Assembly (NCBI GenBank): GCA_951217055.1
Contig: OX578285.1
Coordinates: forward strand, 51,214,024 to 51,278,023
DNA: 64,000 nt
Direction of reading: 5' to 3'
From: Gerris lacustris
Lineage: Eukaryota; Arthropoda; Insecta; Hemiptera; Gerridae
Made by a program: the position numbers and the translations under genes. The notes below the pieces were generated by a model that did not search any database, had not been told where the DNA came from, and worked only from the letters and a program-made list of their open reading frames with translations. This document shows, one piece after another, positions 11,065 to 20,810 of this stretch; the stretch's first letter is position 1, and every line of letters starts with the position of its first letter.

Positions 11065-12162
11065 TTAACCGACAAACTGGAATGGGTTGAACGGAGGTGG
11101 GAAAAATGAAGGGTATTGTTGAGTGGGTTGTACAGGAAGTTGAGCTGTAAGGTACGTTGTAACTTGTGTCGGGACTACTCTTGTCGAGTATAACGTAGTG
11201 TAAGCTGTTTTAGCTCCGAAGGTCAATTTGAGTACTTTAGATTCGGTCGCTGTAACATGTGTCTGTGTAATGATGGGGGTCGAAGTGATTTGTGGTTGTT
11301 GTAGAATCTGTTGAGTAGGGAAAATAGGAAGTGGAATGCTCGGTATCTGAGGCAATTGGGGTATGGTACTGGTTAAATATTGCGTGTTAGTCACTGTACC
11401 GACAGGTCTAGATATCGTGCTGAAAACAGTGCTTAATCCGTTAAAGAACGGAATCACATGAGACTCGTATATCGTCTGCACTTGTAAGAAGGGTGTCGAT
11501 GTCAAAACGGGCGCCTGGTTCGGGTTAAGGAGTCTCAAGAAAGCCAGCTGCTGAAGCTGTTCGGGGCTTAACTGTTGTTGATCTTTAAAGGGAGGATTCA
11601 TAGTAGTAATAGGTGACAGAGTCGGCATTTGTTCAGTCAAATTACTTAAACCTGGCAAAGCCCTTGCTATCGGTAGTTCATCATCATCTTCATCTTCATT
11701 ATTATTGTTATCACCGAATTCTAATTCGAGATGAAGTTCCGATCCGGCCTCGTCTAACCTTGTATTGAATTCGTTCAATGTTTTGCTAGGGATAAATTGG
11801 AACAATTCTGTAGGAGGTAAGGTTTTTGTGGCAGTCACTAGTTTAGTTACTTCGTAGGTTTGTACCAACGTCATCGTGGTCGTGTTGCTTTCCCTGACAA
11901 CAGGCAGTAAGTGAGTTTTTAGCAAAATTTCACTTGTACTGAATGTCTCGGTCATAGTTTCTAAAGGAAGGGTTTCATCTCCTGCTATTGCGATCGGAGG
12001 CAGAGTGGCAATGCTGGCATCTTTGTCGTATTGGGGTTTAGTCGTCAATATGTTCTCGGACAGAGGTTCAGACGAGTTGAGAGGAGTATCAGTCGGTTCG
12101 ATAAGAATCTTCTCTAATGTCGAAGTAACAGTGATGTATCTTGTGTTTTTCACAGTTCCAAC
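11065..12162 (-). CDS. Exon 6 (terminal) of the DUF4758-like gene
   Basis: The acceptor is TTTTTGTTCAG before GTTGGAACTG (phase 0) and the exon ends at a TAA stop. It encodes residues 546-910, beginning VGTVKNTRYITVTST and ending FNPFQFVG. The upstream 16 codons that extend this frame to 12210 are intron. Confidence 0.9.
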   Translation of the reverse strand, partial: VGTVKNTRYITVTSTLEKILIEPTDTPLNSSEPLSENILTTKPQYDKDASIATLPPIAIAGDETLPLETMTETFSTSEILLKTHLLPVVRESNTTTMTLVQTYEVTKLVTATKTLPPTELFQFIPSKTLNEFNTRLDEAGSELHLELEFGDNNNNEDEDDDELPIARALPGLSNLTEQMPTLSPITTMNPPFKDQQQLSPEQLQQLAFLRLLNPNQAPVLTSTPFLQVQTIYESHVIPFFNGLSTVFSTISRPVGTVTNTQYLTSTIPQLPQIPSIPLPIFPTQQILQQPQITSTPIITQTHVTATESKVLKLTFGAKTAYTTLYSTRVVPTQVTTYLTAQLPVQPTQQYPSFFPPPFNPFQFVG

Positions 12163-15100
12163 CTGAACAAAAATACATATTAATTTTTCATCCTGTAATA
12201 AAATGTACACACAGCTCCAAAATCTAATACAGACTAATTATAAAAGTTTCAAATTGAATAAATAATTAAGAATTAGAAAGTATCGACTGTGAAATAATTA
12301 AATAATATTTTATGGATAGCGAGGATCAGTCAAAAGTAAAAAAAAAAACACAATGTTTTAGTTTACTGACGTTTCGGAAAATATATTTCCTTCATCAGGG
12401 TAAGATTATGAATGAGTTGAGTTGAGATCATGTTACAATGATACACATTGTAACATGTGGTATATGAGTTGTTACCCCCACTCTATACCAAGCCAACTGT
12501 AAGCTTACCATGAAAAATAAACTCATTCATAATCTTACCTTATGATGGAAATATATTTTCAGAAACGTCGGTATACTAAAACATTGTGGTTTTTTTTTTT
12601 TTACTTTTGACTGATCCTCGCTATCCATAAAGAATAAATTATGGGAAACCTAAAAATAATATAGTGTTACTTTGCAATGCTCAAATAAAGTCTTAAATGG
12701 AAATTTTACTGAAGTTCTAGGTGACTTATGTCTTGGTTTATTTTACACTCAATGTCAGGGTATCTTCAAGGGTTACATGTAGTTCTAAGGAAGTAACACC
12801 ATTAACTCCACTTGTTAAGGTACACCCATTATTGTTATAGGGTCACCATGGAAGATCTAAAACTTCATTATGATTCTAACCCATAAAGCTATGTACCAAT
12901 TCAAATTGGAATTGTTGCGGGACCATTTCTGAACAAACTACTTTATCTACAGTTTGTGCGTTATGAGTTGTAAGTTTTGACAGCATGGGAAAATCCAAAA
13001 AATTTGGGGTGGGGAGCTAATGAGAGGTCAGGATTTTGAATTCTAGGAGGTCGGGCCAACTAGGCAAATAAAAATATCACTGGCCCCACCCCTCCCCTCT
13101 CACAGGCCTATTGGCTATATTTATTTCCTCATTTAGGTTGGCCAATCTGAGTGTCAAAAGTCACAATGCGTCACACGCATACTGTAGATGGCTCATAATG
13201 TGTAACATAAAAATCAACCTTTGATTATTTAATAATATATAAAATATCTAGACAAGATTAAAAATGTATACAATTATTTACCTGGAATGTATAAGGAGAC
13301 TTGATAGTTGCTATTTCATAGTAGACATTACTGAAATCTGCTGGTGTAGATATGTCTACTTTGATGGTCTGGATCGGGAGGGATGGTGTGGGTAAAGAAG
13401 TGGACTGTACTTCTGCAATGGGTTCGGCTAGGTTTTCACTTTGTTCCAAATCAGGGAGGTTCGGTGTAGGTTGAACCGGTACCCCGTCTTCGTCTTGACG
13501 CCTTATGGCCACTCTCGGCTTAGGACTACTCTTGTACTGCCACCTTCCTTGAGGCCTGGTCAGTTTAAACTTGTACAAGCTGGTAGAGGAATCGAGCCGC
13601 TCTACCTGGCTCGGTTTCGGCTTAAACCGTCTTGAGCCTGTCTCGATGCTGTTCGGTATGTGGCTATGTGTGCTGCTGCTAGAAGCGTAACTGGATGACC
13701 TGTGTCTATGGAATCGTCTTGAAGGAGTTGCTGACTCTGAAAATACTGATACTGTGGGTATCTCGCTGGAGCTACTTGGTCTATTAAACCTGTTGTGCGA
13801 TAACCTGTAAAAGTATAATTCATAGTGAGAAGTTTCTCATTGATGTCTACTTTACTGAATAAGGAGGTTTTCATACAACTTGTGGGATCAATGCTTTGGA
13901 GGTAAAACTATCATAGCATATTATGCGAATTACTAATAGCTATATTATAATAAACTAAACAAGTTTATTTAGTAGGCTAAGAAAAATTTTAAAGAAAAAG
14001 ACCTATTTGATACTGGACCATTGACAAGGTGACAGAAACAAAAAACTTATTTGATACTTCAAAATTAATAAAATAGGGCACCTAAAATGTAACTTTGCAT
14101 ATTATGATGCTTTAGGAGCTAGAATTTAGAAAAGAACTCACTTTGGGCTCTCATTGATTTTTAGCTTCTTTTCTTAAATTAAGTGATAGCTACAGACAGA
14201 ACTTTAAGAGATAATAGCATAAGGAGAGTTGGCTCACAACAAACATTACATTCGTCTATAATTAATCACCTCAACAAATATCCTAAAAGTAAGTTTTTTT
14301 TTTTAATGTAAAATTCAATTATTGATATGATTATTATTCTTCCTTAACCCTGGAATGATAATGTTAAATGGATGGCTGGTATTACTAAACCTTCGTCGAT
14401 TCGACTAACATATGAAGAAAATAATTTTATGGGTTGAAACTACACTTTTATAAAAAGAAAACTATTAAGAACTCATTATTAAATCTTTTAGTGAGATATA
14501 CAAACATTTGATGACAAATACCTTAGTAGGAACATCAGAAGAATCTGAAATTAAGTGGAAATTAATGCACCAGGTCCCATGCCCCAGGCCAAAAGCCCTA
14601 GGCCCTTTGCTAAGTGCTCCAGGCCCCAGATTATCGGCCACTGGTCTCTGGCCCAAGGCCAATTACCCTAGGCCTATTGCCCCTTACCCCAGGCCCATTG
14701 TCCCAGGCTGTAGGCTCAAACAGCGACCAATTAATTCCCTACGTTTATTACTAACGTTAGTCGAATTGACGGGAATTTGCCAGAAAACGAGTGTATGCTC
14801 AAAAGGACTTCTACAGTTACACTAGCAGGTGTGTTACTAACCAGAGCAAGCACTGCAGAAGAATGGGTTACCCATCACCATCTCATAAGAGAGTAAAAGG
14901 TTAAGGTTCAAACTGTGCTCGTCGATTCGACTACCATTAGCATTCCAATTCCAGGGTTACAAGTTTGCTACTTACTTGAAGGCTGGCCTGGAACTGCTAG
15001 ATTTCTTCGGGTGAACTTGTTCTGTAGTTATTTCCTGCTGAACTCTAGATGTCCTCTGAAGGCGATTCTTAAAAGGGGGTGACACAGCAGGGCGTCTAGA

Positions 15101-18100
15101 CTGACGTACCAGATTCTGGGAAGGGGCTGTTGTAAACAGAGCTTCCAATGGGAGACTGTCCTCCAACACACTCGGTTCCAAAGCTAATTTTGTCTTGTGA
15201 TTATGACTTAAGGTCTTGTGTATGGTTGGTGTAACTTTGTTCACGACGTGAGAACTACTCTTCAAAATTTGGGCGTATTTACCAGATATGTATGTTCCAA
15301 TTACGCTAGTTTCATGAACAGTGGTAATTCCTTCTTTGACTATAGTTCCTCCTAGTTTCGTAACAAGCCCAGTGACTCCTGATTTAGCTTTTGTAGGTAA
15401 TAGTTCGGAAATCTGCAAAAAAACAAATAAACACTAATTAGTACCACAAATATATTATTCTATGCAATGGGGTTAGGTACTTTACTTCATTTTGGACCTC
15501 TTAGAATAAAAAGAGATTAAATTTAGGTTAACCTAAAAAAAATATTCTCCTAACTAAGAAAAATATAAATTGCAATAATAATGCTAGTCATGGATAAACA
15601 TCAAGGGTAAAAACAAAAGAAGTCTAATACATATTATGATAATAACTTTAGTATACCAGTGTAATCAACATCTTATTTAAACTTGTTTACACCGCAACCG
15701 TATTAGTTTTAATAATCATGATGAATTAAGAATAACAAGCCAAATTTCAAATTAAATTTAAACTACTTAAGGCTTTACCGCCCTTTGAGGTCAGAAAAAT
15801 CATTAAAATGAAAATTTTATTGGTTCTAAGCAAGATATCAAAAATCTAAGTACGGGCTTCATTCATAATTTTAATTCTGCACAATTGAGCCCTATTTCAA
15901 CTCTCTACTACAACTACAATAAATTCTACAACTATTTCAATATAACGAGTTTTATCGTTGTATTGAAATGGCGCCTGTACTATTTATCATAGGAAGTTGA
16001 AATAGGGCTCAAATTGTGCAGAATTAAAATTATAGGAATGAAGCCTGTACTTAGATTTTTGATATCTTTCTTAGAACCAATAAAATTTTCATTTTAATGA
16101 TTTTTCTAACCTCAAAGGGCGGTAGAGCCTTAACTCATGCCATTAAGCAATTATACTTTGTAAATCTGACAGCTCAGATTGGCCAACCTATGTGAAGGAG
16201 AAAAATAAAACTACTAGGTGGTCATCTTAAGGTTATCCAGTGATATTTTTGTTTGCCTAGTTGGCCCGGCCTACTTCCCGCCAAAATCTTGAGCTCTCAT
16301 TGGCTCCCCTTCCGTTTCTTTTCGATTTTCCCGCGCTGTCAGAATGACAAAGTGTATTGGCATGAGTATATGCACTTTAATTATATAAAAAAATAATGAC
16401 TTTGAAATTCTGTTGGGGTTACTTTTATTTTACGACCGTGTTCTCTTAGTTATACAAAGAGATTAAATTTAGGTTAACCTAAAACAATCATATTCTCCTA
16501 ACTCAAAAATATACATTTTTTTGCAATAATAATGCTATAGTCATGGATAAAAATCAAGGGTAGAAACATAGTATTTTAATACATATGATAATAACGTTTG
16601 TTTACCAGTGTTATCAACTTCTTCATTTTAAACGTGTTTATACCACGACCGTATTAGTTTTAATAAACCTGATGAACTGAGAATAACCAGCCGAATTTAA
16701 AGTTAAACCAGTTTAAATTAAATTCAGTTAATATTCGGTTCACTGAGTTACCTTTTAGTAAAAACGGTTCTTAGAGATAAAATCAAAGAATTATAATTGT
16801 TTTCAAATCAAGAAAGCAATAGATACTACACTATAGCTTAACAAAATTATAATACCTTATATGTTTCTTCGATTAATTCAGACGGCTGTTTAGACAAGAG
16901 TTCGAACTCTGAGTTGTCCAAATTGTTTTCAAATAAACTAGACTCTTCAGAAGAACCAGAGGAAACCACTTGGACTTTGGACGAAACTATCGGATGAGCC
17001 TTGGATTTCACTTCCACTTTGGTCTCAACAGAACTTCTCACAGTCGCTTTTTCTTGACGAATGTCCAAATTTTTCGCTTTGGGCGGCTGAGATTTGCCAC
17101 TGGCCAATACTTTTTTACCTCCGTCCTGTTTGGAATTGTCTTTTCCATGTTGCTTTTCTTTTTGGTGAGTGGGAGGTTTATTATGTACAATTGTGGAACT
17201 TGCTTCTCGCACTTCGACTTTAGACGAAAGAATCACAGGAGGAGCTGAGGTCTTGACTTGGACAACGCTGGAAATTTTGTGGATTTTCGGTGCTTCGGTT
17301 TTTGTTACCTTCTTAACGGTGGGTGTCGGTACGATATCTATCTCTGAAAAAAGTATGAACAATTTGTACCATATAAATAATATACAACATTTAAGAAAAA
17401 TACCACAACATAACAACATACAAGCTATAGCCGTCGATGTATTGTTTAACACCCAAAACCTGTACCATTTCTCCATGCAAACTTATCTCGATAATAAGCA
17501 ACTGATTGATTTTTAAGGTGTAAACAATTCTTTCAGTAAAATCTAACTTGAATCCTTCAAGAAATATTAGTAAGTAAAGTGTGAATGCTAACCAGCTGGC
17601 TGGCTCTGAGGAGAGAAGACCATGACCGTGTTGGCGATGGTTGTGGTGAAGTCGAGGAAGCCATAAACTGTTTGTGTGATGAGGTTGTCCGTTGGCTGAT
17701 CATTGTTGGGGAATGGATCTGCCAAAACTGACCTGCCTCCATTGAGTAAAACCAAGCCGACAGCTGAAACGGAATAAACAAATTCACGTTTAATCGGCAA
17801 AACAACACCTTTCTGTTACTATTCTAATCATGCAATTTCAATTCGACATGGTGTATACAGAGAGAAAGTATTGTGATGACGCGAAAATTCGATTTTGATG
17901 GAATTACACGTTTTTAAGTCCTCAGTGTCTATTGTGTACCGGGTCTTACTACGTTTCCATGATATTTAAATACGGATTGAATCCTGATTTGGGATTTAAC
18001 AAGTTAGGTGTTGCCATGAGTGGTATTGAATCCATATTCAATACATACCAATAATAATAATAATATTGTTTTGTAACCTTCACCTTTTATAACCAAGTTT

Positions 18101-19837
18101 GTTAAATTTGTTTTTAAAAACAAAACTAAAATAAAAATGACAAATAAAGGTTTCTTTTGGTTAAGTGGAGTGTAGTGTTTTGACAGATTTGACTTGTTTC
18201 ACCAGAAAACCCACTAGGGGTGCTTACACTCACTCTCTGGGCATGTCAGGATCCAGTTCCAGGTGTTTCCATGAAACTCAATCCAGATGCGATCCTAGAA
18301 TTTAGTGTATCGTATCTGGATCTAAATCGTTTTCAATCCATATTGAATCTGAATCTAGGTTTCCATGGAGAATTTGGATCCAAAAAATGTATTCAACCCG
18401 TATTTAATCCGAAGTGATACATCATGGAAATGTAGTATCTGTTGTCTGTGCAAATACTTAGCCTGAGCTACTCAGTCGATTTCGATGAAATTTGGCATAC
18501 AAGTTCATAATAATGAATTAGAGCTCTACATTTAGGTTCGCTACCCCCAAAAACTCTGCAAAATATTCATTCTTGAAAACCGTTCCGACATTTCTTAAAA
18601 TGTGGTCCATTTAAATACGAATATAACCCTATTCGTTGTTTAGCAGAGAAAAATCTAGTTCTTGATGAAATAGTTTTATATAATTGCCAACGGTGAGAGG
18701 TTGTGTTCGATTACCCGCCTGGAAGGAATTATTTTTATAGAAAATTTTGATAAAATGTTCAATAATTATAAAATGTACCCACGAAAACTCGAATCAACTA
18801 ACAAATGGAAAACATTGGACTAAGTAGTTATATACTCGTATACGAAAACTCTCACTTCAAACTATTTTTCCTGTTAAATATCTATTCCAGAGAGAATGGG
18901 ATTGGCGAAGTCCAGTGAAATTGCACAAGAAACAATAACTGTAATACATCGACAAATATCTTTAAAAAATGTAAGAATAAAAACTCTTTTTAATTACCTT
19001 GAAAGAAGAATAGATAGAAAGATATTTTATTTCCCTTCATATCGCATACCTGTCAAATTAAAGTGCAATACATTAGTACATTAATCAAAATGAAAATGTA
19101 GGAAGCTTATTAAATATTAGTAGTATTGTAGAAGAATGGTACTCCCTAAAATATCCCCCTAGTATTTTAACAGAGGCAACACTTGTTGAATGTGATTCAA
19201 AATAATTTATTTTTGTTCTTTAAAATTACACGCAGCTACATAGGTCTACTCGTTGTTAGTGTTACAGATATGTTTTGCTGGCAATGAGTTACATGAGAAA
19301 GGTAATAGTCCTTTGACTGAGATTAAATATATTTATAAAAAATTACATATAATAATAAATATATGAATAATATAGTAATCAAAATTAAATGGTAATTAAC
19401 GATATAATAATAATAAAATTGATGTAATGAGCAAATCTCTGGGCCACTGCCTCTTCAGGTGACGAGATAGGTTATTGTTTGAGATGTAAGAGTATTAATT
19501 TAAGATTGGGTGAAGATAAGGGTTCCTATTGCCCCAGATTTATCCGTATCCCGATACCACATATACAACAATGTAATGGTAAGGTAGTTGGTGGAGAGTG
19601 AGGTTGGAGACGTAGAAGGGGGCATCTGTGATTTTCCCCAGGATCTTAAATTTGAGAGTTTGGATTCCACGGATGTTGCAAGGCTTCAGTGACGCACCCA
19701 CTCTGAGAGGGGGGGGGGGGGGGGGGGGGGTACCCAAGGAAATGTACAGACTGAAGAAAATCCTATTTACCTATACGAAATACACGTGATGAAAATTATT
19801 TTTGTGGGTTTTAATACTTACTGCTCATGAAACACAT
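11065..19837 (-). CDS. Secreted Thr/Ser/Pro-rich protein, insect DUF4758-like; six coding exons
   Basis: My spliced model is complement(join(11065..12162, 13282..13804, 14976..15412, 16856..17343, 17593..17763, 19822..19837)). The total is 2733 nt, 910 residues plus a stop. Every intron is GT-AG and all exon phases agree (1, 1, 0, 2, 0). Residues 1-20 look like a signal peptide, with hydrophobic VGLVLL and a likely cut after SVLA before DPFPNND. Residues 63-225 are charged and Ser/Lys-rich. Residues about 246-275 hold HETSVIGTYISGKYAQ. Residues 454-470 hold the basic RPQGRWQYKSSPKPRVAIR. The last 365 residues carry repeated Thr/Tyr blocks such as NTRYITVTST, TNTQYLTST and TTLYSTRVVPTQVTTYLT, plus an acidic NEDEDDDE run. 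This layout recalls large extracellular insect proteins with DUF4758-type blocks, named from memory. No enzyme motif is visible, and an extracellular or cuticle/matrix role is inference. Longer antisense frames inside the exons are shadows. Confidence 0.8.
12310..12630. mobile_element. Foldback MITE in intron 5, with hammerhead-like cores
   Basis: Ends TTATGGATAGCGAGGATC and its reverse complement enclose arms of about 110 bp with a short centre near 12430-12500. Each arm contains the motif read as CTGATGA-A-GGAAA-TATAT-TTTCC-GAAACGTC, on minus near 12380-12405 and a variant on plus near 12540-12570. Confidence 0.85.
12974..13160 (+). mobile_element. Family K MITE in intron 5 (copy 1)
   Basis: It has TTTTGACAGC near the left end and GTGTCAAAAG near the right. 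The interior includes GGCCAACTAGGCAAATAAAA and TTGGCCAATCTGAG. It is roughly three-quarters identical, by eye, to the reverse complement of copy 2 at 16158-16355. Confidence 0.75.
13282..13804 (-). CDS. Exon 5 of the DUF4758-like gene
   Basis: The acceptor is ACTTTTACAG and the donor is CAG/GTAAAT. Entering at phase 2, the frame stays open through all 523 nt and encodes residues 371-545. It contains a Ser/His-rich part (RHRSSSYASSSSTHSH), a basic block (GRWQYKSSPKPRVAIRR), and ends YEIATIKSPYTFQ. The frame crosses the boundary between two apparently separate open frames, so it is easily missed without splicing. Confidence 0.88.
14348..14956. mobile_element. piggyBac-like MITE in intron 4
   Basis: The left side is TTAA/CCCTGGAATGATAATG and the right side is CATTCCAATTCCAGGG/TTAC. 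Both ends have the GTCGATTCGACTA motif further in. A TTAA target and CCC start fit the piggyBac pattern; the right TTAA has become TTAC. The interior is non-coding and includes a GGCCC minisatellite at 14570-14720. Confidence 0.65.
14570..14720 (+). repeat. Degenerate CCCAGGCCC/CCCTAGGCC minisatellite
   Basis: Short units of about 16-20 bp built on CCCCAGGCC, CCCTAGGCC and TGGCCCAAGGCC repeat with variation. This makes a GC-rich patch in an AT-rich intron. Open frames across it on both strands are repeat artefacts. Confidence 0.8.
14976..15412 (-). CDS. Exon 4 of the DUF4758-like gene
   Basis: The acceptor is TTTTTTGCAG/ATTTCC (phase 0) and the donor is TTCAA/GTAAGT (phase 2). It encodes residues 226-370, beginning ISELLPTKAKSG. 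It contains what looks like the most family-like block, GITTVHETSVIGTYISGKYA, then a basic Ser/Pro-rich tail. Confidence 0.9.
15468..15767 (+). repeat. Intron 3 direct duplication, copy 1
   Basis: About 300 bp sharing GAGATTAAATTTAGGTTAACC, ATAATGCTAGTCATGGATAA and CCGTATTAGTTTTAATAA with 16414-16722, at a constant offset near 946 bp. Copy 1 ends where the TTAA of the following MITE starts. Confidence 0.85.
15768..16133. mobile_element. MITE with about 140-bp TIRs and TTAA ends (family J)
   Basis: The ends TTAAGGCTTTACCGCCC and GGGCGGTAGAGCCTTAA are inverted repeats. Complementarity extends about 140 bp inward, through GCCTGTACTTAGATTTT and GAGCCCTATTTCAACT. If the element proper begins GGC, the flanking TTAA is the target duplication. 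It is non-coding and lies in intron 3. Confidence 0.85.
16158..16355 (-). mobile_element. Family K MITE in intron 3 (copy 2)
   Basis: Reverse complement of the 12974-13160 element. Shared blocks include CAGATTGGCCAACCTA, GCCTAGTTGGCCCGGCC and TTTTCCCGCGCTGTCA. It lies in the intron before exon 4, so it forms an inverted pair with copy 1 in the intron after exon 5. Confidence 0.75.
16414..16722 (+). repeat. Intron 3 direct duplication, copy 2
   Basis: Second copy of the 15468-15767 segment. The J and K elements lie between the copies. No LTR-like TG...CA ends were seen, so it looks like a segmental duplication rather than a retroelement. Confidence 0.85.
16856..17343 (-). CDS. Exon 3 of the DUF4758-like gene
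   Basis: The acceptor is CTTTTTTCAG/AGATAG (phase 1) and the donor is TATAAG/GTATTA (phase 0). It encodes residues 63-225, starting (E)IDIVPTPTVKKV and ending ELIEETYK. It is rich in Lys, Ser, Val and Glu with recurring SSKVEV/SSKVQV motifs. The two open frames on the opposite strand here are shadows. Confidence 0.88.
17593..17763 (-). CDS. Exon 2 of the DUF4758-like gene
   Basis: The acceptor is TATTCCGTTTCAG/CTGTCG and the donor is CAGCTG/GTTAGC, phase 1 on both sides. It encodes most of the signal peptide (VGLVLLNGGRSVLA) and the mature N-terminus DPFPNNDQPTDNLITQTVYG. The frame running upstream of 17763 crosses the acceptor and is intron. Confidence 0.82.
17862..18875 (+). repeat. Family D repeat split by a family H element (copy 2)
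   Basis: The left part (17862-17946) has GTATTGTGATGACGCG. The right part (18438-18875) resumes with GAAATTTGGCATACAAG, AAAAATCTAGTTCTTGATG and GGACTAAGTAGTTATATAC, as in other D copies. Family D contains a box-B-like GGTTCGATTCCCC in better copies. It lies in intron 1 of the minus-strand gene. Confidence 0.8.
17947..18437 (+). mobile_element. Family H MITE, 491 bp (copy 1)
   Basis: The ends TACTACGTTTCCATGAT and ATCATGGAAATGTAGTA are inverted repeats, flanked by TCT on both sides (or by TA if the TIR is read two bases shorter). Internal TACGGATTGAATCC-type motifs recur in both orientations. The frame 18220-18417 is non-genic. A second copy is at 53171-54195. Confidence 0.8.
19436..19690 (-). 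pseudogene. Jockey-type LINE, ORF2 C-terminal fragment, decayed
   Basis: The minus strand reads GIQTLKFKILGKITDAPFYV then SNLTLH, followed by degraded sequence. It ends near a CTGAAGAGGCAGTGGCC match to the RRLKRQWPRDL end of the better copy at 25128-25401. The LR.ITDAPYYVSNLTLH block is characteristic of the C-terminus of Jockey-clade LINE reverse transcriptase proteins. It is frameshifted and lies in intron 1, same strand as the host gene. Confidence 0.7.
19709..19730 (+). repeat. Poly-G tract
   Basis: A 22-base G homopolymer, unusual in AT-rich sequence. Its true length may be affected by assembly. Confidence 0.9.
19822..19837 (-). CDS. Exon 1, coding part (16 nt) of the DUF4758-like gene
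   Basis: The minus strand reads ATGTGTTTCATGAGCA followed by the consensus donor GTAAGT. It encodes MCFMS plus one base, and phase 1 matches exon 2, giving a signal peptide MCFMSTVGLVLLNGGRSVLA. A possible acceptor (CCTTGCTATGCAG) lies 12 nt upstream of the ATG, so the full exon may be only 28 nt with a separate 5' UTR exon. A donor-like CCATAA/GTAAGT at about 21011-21018 could end such an exon. The start is chosen by phase, donor strength and signal-peptide sense. Confidence 0.55.
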
Positions 19838-19849
19838 TACAAAAGTATT

Positions 19850-20400
19850 CTGCATAGCAAGGAAATAAAATAATATATATTATCCCCCTCCGGTCAATAC
19901 ATCTACTTTTAATGGACTGGGTTACAGCTCCCCTCCCCCAGAAAAAATGTTGGGGCGCCACTGGAAGGCTTGATGCTACCCAACACTTCTAGGCCGCCAA
20001 TCAAACAATATGAGCAAATTCATACTCCCATCTCCAATTTTAACCTCCTCCTCACCTGATAAGTAAGAATGAATGTAATTTCTCTTTGGTGTGATGTGTT
20101 CGCATGCTTCACTATCCAATATCCAAGAATCCTCGAGAATATCTTGTTATCATATAGAGCGAGTCTAATAAATGCGTTATTCCAATTCGATTCATTACCC
20201 TAAGAATATCCTTTGCACATTCTAACTTTGCTCATACTTATATTGTAATATTTAAAATATTCTGTTGGACTAACTAATATTTTTCCCGTTCCGAAAGAAC
20301 AACTGTGGATTCACGCGACCTTTGAGCGCAAAAATAATAAATCTTCGACCAAGAAAACTGAGTATTGCTAAAAAATAACTCTTTTTACGGAATTTTAGGT
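19850..20400. other. AT-rich sequence upstream of the gene, no feature seen
   Basis: No convincing promoter element or repeat was recognised immediately upstream of the proposed start codon. Confidence 0.3.
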
Positions 20401-20810
20401 GAGATGTTATAATTGAGAGAGGGTGAATTAAGAGATTGACAAGCTATGTAAGGCCCGTTGGAGGTCCATTACAAAGTAGAGGTAAAGGGGATTCAGGAAA
20501 ATGTAGGAGGTAAGTTGATAAGGGTATTACAGATCAATAAGAGGACAAACCTGTTGCTCATCTGGGTGACTCTACTGAAAATTAGGTCGAGTTGGAGGTC
20601 CATGACGAAGAAGAAGTAAAAGGGATTTAGGAGGGTGCAGAAGGTGAGTTAAGAAGGCTATTATTGGATCAATATGAAGACGACAGCCTGTTGCTTAGAA
20701 TCTGGGCGAGCCTACCGAAAATAAGAGTTCGTTGGAGGTCTTTTACCAAGGAGAGGTAAAAGGGATTCAGGATGTTGCAGGAGGTAAGAGATAAATGCTT
20801 AGGTCCCACT
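20400..20810 (+). repeat. Degenerate tandem repeat, about 135 bp x 3
   Basis: GTTGGAGGTC recurs near 20458, 20592 and 20731. Each is followed by AGAGGTAAA(A)GGGATT(C/T)AGGA and later by CAGGAGGTAAG-type sequence. It has no stable reading frame. Confidence 0.75.

Noticed and set aside
13441..13635. Plus-strand open frame
   Set aside because: It is antisense to exon 5 of the gene.
15468..16722. Pair of direct repeats as possible LTRs of a retrotransposon
   Set aside because: No TG...CA ends, primer-binding site or gag/pol sequence between them. The interior is two MITEs.
16970..17516. Two plus-strand open frames of 92 and 115 codons
   Set aside because: They lie antisense to exon 3 of the minus-strand gene, whose splice sites and phases are consistent. 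They have no domain of their own.
17557..17808. Alternative minus-strand frame over exon 2
   Set aside because: The splice-compatible frame is the other one (starting LNGGRSVLADPF). This frame joins no neighbouring exon in phase.
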